Of a stretch of DNA of 7,013 nt, positions 4,390-7,013 are shown piece by piece. How positions within the stretch are numbered: the stretch's first letter is position 1; each line of letters opens with the position of its first letter. This DNA comes from DASQUK01 sp046723645 (GTDB lineage: Bacteria; Actinomycetota; Acidimicrobiia; Acidimicrobiales; VFJN01). The stretch lies in contig JBKOUY010000104.1 of assembly GCA_046723645.1 (NCBI GenBank), positions 1-7,013 on the forward strand, read 5' to 3'. Under the pieces are notes generated by a model that was not told where the DNA came from, ran no database searches, and saw only the letters and a program-made list of their open reading frames with translations. The translations under genes were made by a program, and so were the position numbers.

Positions 4390-5991
4390 TCAGCCGGGGA
4401 GTCGGACCTCCTCGCCGCCGTCGAGGCCGGCCGTGATCTCGATCCAACCGTCGGCCACCAGTCCGGTGTCGACCGGAACGATTTGGTCGGGACCGTCGTC
4501 CTGCGCAACGCGCACTGCGGGCGAGCCCTCGTCGTCGACGATCGCCGCGACGGGCACCGCGATCACGCCGTCACGCCGCGCGTCGACCAGGGTCACGGTG
4601 GCCACGACGCCACTGCGCCGGTCGCCGGAGCCGGAGTCGCCGATGCCGACGGCCACCGTCAGCTGGACCTGCCCCTCGGTGACCTCGCTGCCGATCCCGA
4701 TCACCGTGCCTTCGGTGGTGGTCCCGTCGGCCCACTCCAGCTCGACCGTCGAGCCGGCGGTCCAGCCGCCCGCCTCCGTGGCGTCGACGTCCGCCACGAC
4801 GATCCGCTGCTCGGAGCCGACGGTCATCACCGGCGACCCGGCTTCGAGCGTGTCGCCCACCGAGGCGTCGTGGCCGAGCACGTCACCGGGCGCCGTCAGG
4901 AAGACGACGTCGCCGATCGTCACGACGCCATCCGGGGCAGCGCGCCCGAGGTCTGTCTCCCAGGCTTCGACCGCCGCTGCGGTGTCCGCCGTGAAGGTCT
5001 CGTCGACAGCGAGATCGTCGCCGTAGCCCATCGCGAAGAGGTTCTCCTCCAGTTGACGGACGTCGGCGCCGTCGTCCACGCCCTGCTCCAGCGTGCGCCA
5101 CGCCGGCAGATCACCGATCAGGGCGACGACCGGCTCCTGGTCCGCGGTGTAGAGCACCGTGCCGCGGTTGGCCGTGGCGCCCACGTCCAGCAGGCTGGTC
5201 AAGATCGCCGACGGCGCCTCGCCACCATCTCCCCCATCGCGGCCGTCCCCCCCATCGCCGCCGTCCGACGGGCCGTCTCGTGTCGCACCGTCGCCGCCAC
5301 CGGGGGCGGCGGCGTCGCCCGGGTCGGGATCCCCGCCACCGTCGGTCCCGCCCGCCGGACCGGCATCGCCAGCCGGTGGCGACGACGTCCCGCCACCACC
5401 AGATCGGGGCCGCGTGGTCGGGGTACTTGACGGCGGGGGGCTGGTGGTCGACGTCGTGGACGTGGTCGTGGGGCAGCGAGTGGTCGAGGTGGTGCTCGAC
5501 GACGACGTTGACGTGGAGGAAGTCGTGGTGGGGGCGCACGGGCTCGTGGTCGACGTCGTGCTCGATGTGGTGCTCGACGAGCCGGTGCTGCTGGGCCCCG
5601 TCAGGTACGCCACGGGATTGACACCGCCGCCAGTGTCACCGCCCTCACCGCCCTCACCGCCCTCACCGCCCTCACCGCCCTCACCGCCGTTGCCGTCGGA
5701 GCCGCCGCCGTCACCGTCGCCGCTGCCGCCGTCGGACGGAATTGCCGCCGCGTAGGCCACCGTGTACTCGTCGGAGCGTTGCAGCGAGCCGGACGCATCG
5801 AGCGTGGTGGCGAGGTCCCGCGGCTCGGCGACGACGGTCGGGCCGAGCCCGCCATCGTCGGCGGCGCCGTTCCCGCGGGTGACCACGGCCAACAGGACGG
5901 CGCCGACGACCAAGGGGGCGACGATCAGCAGGGTGGTGCGCCAGCGATCGAACCGGTCGCCAACTGCTCGAGCGAGGTCGAAGGCAGGCAT
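4390..5991 (-). CDS. HlyD/MacA-like efflux adaptor with peptidoglycan-binding domain and long low-complexity insertion
   Basis: A 533-residue membrane-anchored adaptor for an ABC exporter. One N-terminal membrane segment (about 20-37, LLIVAPLVVGAVLLAVV) holds it in the membrane with the rest outside. The first half of a lipoyl-like hairpin (VVAEPRDLATTLDASGSL, 53-70) is followed by low complexity (about 86-259): five GGE units at 102-116, a Ser/Thr-rich tract at 134-194 with Cys152 and Cys173, then Gly/Asp/Pro-rich sequence. The fold resumes at AILTSLLDVGATANRGTVLY (262-281). A peptidoglycan-binding-type motif follows (about 309-349, DVRQLEENLFAMGYGDDLAV), then beta-barrel and membrane-proximal domains to the C-terminus. 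Adaptors of this plan are common in actinobacteria; the insertion makes this one unusually long. The start ATG shares a base with the permease stop codon (TGATG) and has AGGA seven bases upstream, so the two are coupled. Exported substrate unknown. Confidence 0.88.
   Translation of the reverse strand: MPAFDLARAVGDRFDRWRTTLLIVAPLVVGAVLLAVVTRGNGAADDGGLGPTVVAEPRDLATTLDASGSLQRSDEYTVAYAAAIPSDGGSGDGDGGGSDGNGGEGGEGGEGGEGGEGGDTGGGVNPVAYLTGPSSTGSSSTTSSTTSTTSPCAPTTTSSTSTSSSSTTSTTRCPTTTSTTSTTSPPPSSTPTTRPRSGGGGTSSPPAGDAGPAGGTDGGGDPDPGDAAAPGGGDGATRDGPSDGGDGGDGRDGGDGGEAPSAILTSLLDVGATANRGTVLYTADQEPVVALIGDLPAWRTLEQGVDDGADVRQLEENLFAMGYGDDLAVDETFTADTAAAVEAWETDLGRAAPDGVVTIGDVVFLTAPGDVLGHDASVGDTLEAGSPVMTVGSEQRIVVADVDATEAGGWTAGSTVELEWADGTTTEGTVIGIGSEVTEGQVQLTVAVGIGDSGSGDRRSGVVATVTLVDARRDGVIAVPVAAIVDDEGSPAVRVAQDDGPDQIVPVDTGLVADGWIEITAGLDGGEEVRLPG
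5410..5592 (-). repeat. Ser/Thr-rich low-complexity tract with a 15-bp direct repeat
   Basis: This segment encodes adaptor residues 134-194, almost all Ser, Thr and Pro. GTGGTCGACGTCGTG occurs exactly at 5444-5458 and again at 5546-5560, 102 bp (34 codons) apart and in the same frame, giving TSTTSTTSP twice. This suggests growth by internal duplication or slippage. The two cysteines of the mature adaptor lie here, each next to a Pro and followed by a Thr triplet. Confidence 0.75.
5641..5685 (-). repeat. 9-bp tandem repeat, five perfect copies
   Basis: GCCCTCACC on the plus strand (GGTGAGGGC on the coding strand) is repeated five times without a mismatch. It encodes the Gly-Gly-Glu run of the adaptor. 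The unit is a multiple of three, so copy-number changes would keep the frame. On the coding strand GGG recurs every nine bases with 6-nt loops, fitting the usual G-quadruplex pattern. Confidence 0.9.
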
Positions 5992-7013
5992 CAGACGGTC
6001 CTAAGGGCATCGGTGGGGGCAAGGCGGGCGGCGCGCGTGGCCGGGTAGAGGCCGGCGACCGCCCCGATGGCGAGGGCGGCCACGACGCCACCGGCGAGGC
6101 CGACGACCGGGACGACGATCCCCCAGCCCCGCGCCGTGTCGTAGGCCGCGGTGATGGCGGCGCCGAGCAGCACGCCGGCGAGACCCCCGGCGGCGGAGAG
6201 CAGCAACGCCTCCGACAGGAACTGCACGCTCACGTGTCGCCGGGTGGCGCCGAGGGCCCGGCGCAGGCCGATCTCGGAGCGGCGCTCCAGCACCGATACC
6301 ACCATGACGTTGGCGATGCCGACCCCGCCCACAAGCAGCGCAACGGCCCCCAGTCCCAAGAACAGGGCGGTGAAGGCGTTGCTGGCGGCGGCCCGCGCCT
6401 CGATGGCGTCGGACGGGCGCGACACCTCGACCTGGTCCGGGTTCTCGGGGTTGGCCGTCGGTGCGATCACGCCTTGGACGTCGTCGACCTCGTCGGGGTC
6501 GGTGCGGAGGTAGACGGTGCCGGGCGCCTCGGCGGCGCCGAGCTCGGCGATGGCGATGTCCCGGCCGATGATGGCCGAGGTGTCGAGGTCGGGCGCCAGT
6601 TCCAGGGGTTCCATGATCCCGATCACCGTGAACCACTGTCCGCCCAGCCACACCTGGATGCCGTCGCGGACGTCGGTGATGCCGAGGCGTTCGGCTGTGA
6701 GTGACCCCAGCACAACGACGGGCAGGCCGGCACGGGCCTCGTCGAGCCACTCACCGTCGGCCATCTCGCCGACCAGCGTGTCCAGGAGCTGGGTATCGGC
6801 GGCCTTGACCGTGATGCCGCCGGTCTGGTCACTGGGGGCGAGGTCCGTCCGCAGCACGGTGGCGTCCACCGACGTCACCGACGACACCTCTTCGACGGGT
6901 CCGATGCGGCGCAGCATCGTCTCGGACGTGGTCGGCAAGACCGGATCTTCCTTGCCGACGAACCCCCCGCCGGCCTCCACCACCAGCAGGTTGGTGCCGA
7001 GCCTGTCCAGTGC
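5991..7013 (-). CDS. MacB/FtsX-type ABC transporter permease (5' end outside window)
   Basis: The last 340 residues of an ABC-exporter permease; the frame is open to the window edge, so the start, first membrane segment and beginning of the extracytoplasmic domain are missing. A GTG at 6981-6983 is not the true start, because the codons before it read ALDRLGTNLL, matching the LGTNLL motif just after the first membrane helix in MacB proteins. Counting from the edge, about 1-205 is the extracytoplasmic MacB-type domain. The FtsX domain follows, with membrane segments near 215-240, 268-292 and 300-323. The cytoplasmic loop ERRSEIGLRRALGATRRH (243-260) and the terminal GLYPATRAARLAPTDALR are family hallmarks. 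In the family the permease works with a separate ATPase, which must lie further right if present, and with an adaptor, here the next gene. The stop overlaps the adaptor start by one base. Confidence 0.95.
   Translation of the reverse strand, partial: ALDRLGTNLLVVEAGGGFVGKEDPVLPTTSETMLRRIGPVEEVSSVTSVDATVLRTDLAPSDQTGGITVKAADTQLLDTLVGEMADGEWLDEARAGLPVVVLGSLTAERLGITDVRDGIQVWLGGQWFTVIGIMEPLELAPDLDTSAIIGRDIAIAELGAAEAPGTVYLRTDPDEVDDVQGVIAPTANPENPDQVEVSRPSDAIEARAAASNAFTALFLGLGAVALLVGGVGIANVMVVSVLERRSEIGLRRALGATRRHVSVQFLSEALLLSAAGGLAGVLLGAAITAAYDTARGWGIVVPVVGLAGGVVAALAIGAVAGLYPATRAARLAPTDALRTV

Noticed and set aside
4189..5430. Plus-strand open frame of 413 codons
   Set aside because: It is antisense to the adaptor gene, which has a membrane anchor, peptidoglycan-binding motif and a coupled start; the plus-strand product is not recognisable.
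5644..5688. Tandem repeat considered as a CRISPR-like or VNTR array
   Set aside because: The 9-bp units have no spacers and lie within a coding frame, so it is a codon-level repeat in the adaptor, not an array.

Overview
The window is GC-rich throughout and uses a high-GC codon pattern in every gene. Together with the gene families seen (a SigG-type ECF sigma factor with a SnoaL-like tail, an ABC efflux adaptor with a peptidoglycan-binding insert, and long Ser/Thr and Gly-rich tracts), this suggests a high-GC actinobacterium. The Thr/Ser 'TTSTTSTT' style resembles proteins I associate with Acidimicrobiia-like lineages, but that narrower placement is only an inference. No rRNA, tRNA, CRISPR array, transposase or phage gene is visible.

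Layout, left to right. 1-348 has no convincing gene but carries three GC-rich hairpins (67-88, 225-251, 255-284), the last two lying just downstream of a LysR-family regulator on the minus strand (349-1281). A 15-bp inverted repeat sits just upstream of the regulator's start. Further right, on the same strand, is a SigG-type extracytoplasmic sigma factor (1434-2408). It is preceded by a short-chain dehydrogenase/reductase, SDR-1 (2430-3182), with a gap of only 21 bp, so SDR-1 and the sigma factor look like one operon. A second SDR (SDR-2, 3410-4132, plus strand) is divergent. The 227-bp region between the two SDRs holds inverted repeats that look like operators.

Between SDR-2 and the next gene lies a fragment on the minus strand (about 4143-4322) that reads as part of a RibD C-terminal / dihydrofolate-reductase-like domain and is almost certainly a gene remnant. 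The right third is an efflux operon on the minus strand: a MacB/FtsX-type ABC permease (5991 to beyond 7013, 5' end outside the window), whose stop codon overlaps the start of a HlyD/MacA-like membrane-fusion adaptor (4390-5991). The adaptor is the most unusual protein here. Its lipoyl-like hairpin is interrupted by about 170 residues of Gly/Glu/Asp- and Ser/Thr-rich low-complexity sequence containing two cysteines and a 9-bp tandem repeat that fits a G-quadruplex pattern.

Working model: the left and middle genes look like a small redox/regulatory cluster (LysR regulator, ECF sigma factor, two reductases), and the right end is an independent export system. I found no clear evidence of a new multi-gene system. 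The best leads are the expanded adaptor, the inverted repeats between the SDRs and the decayed RibD-like fragment.
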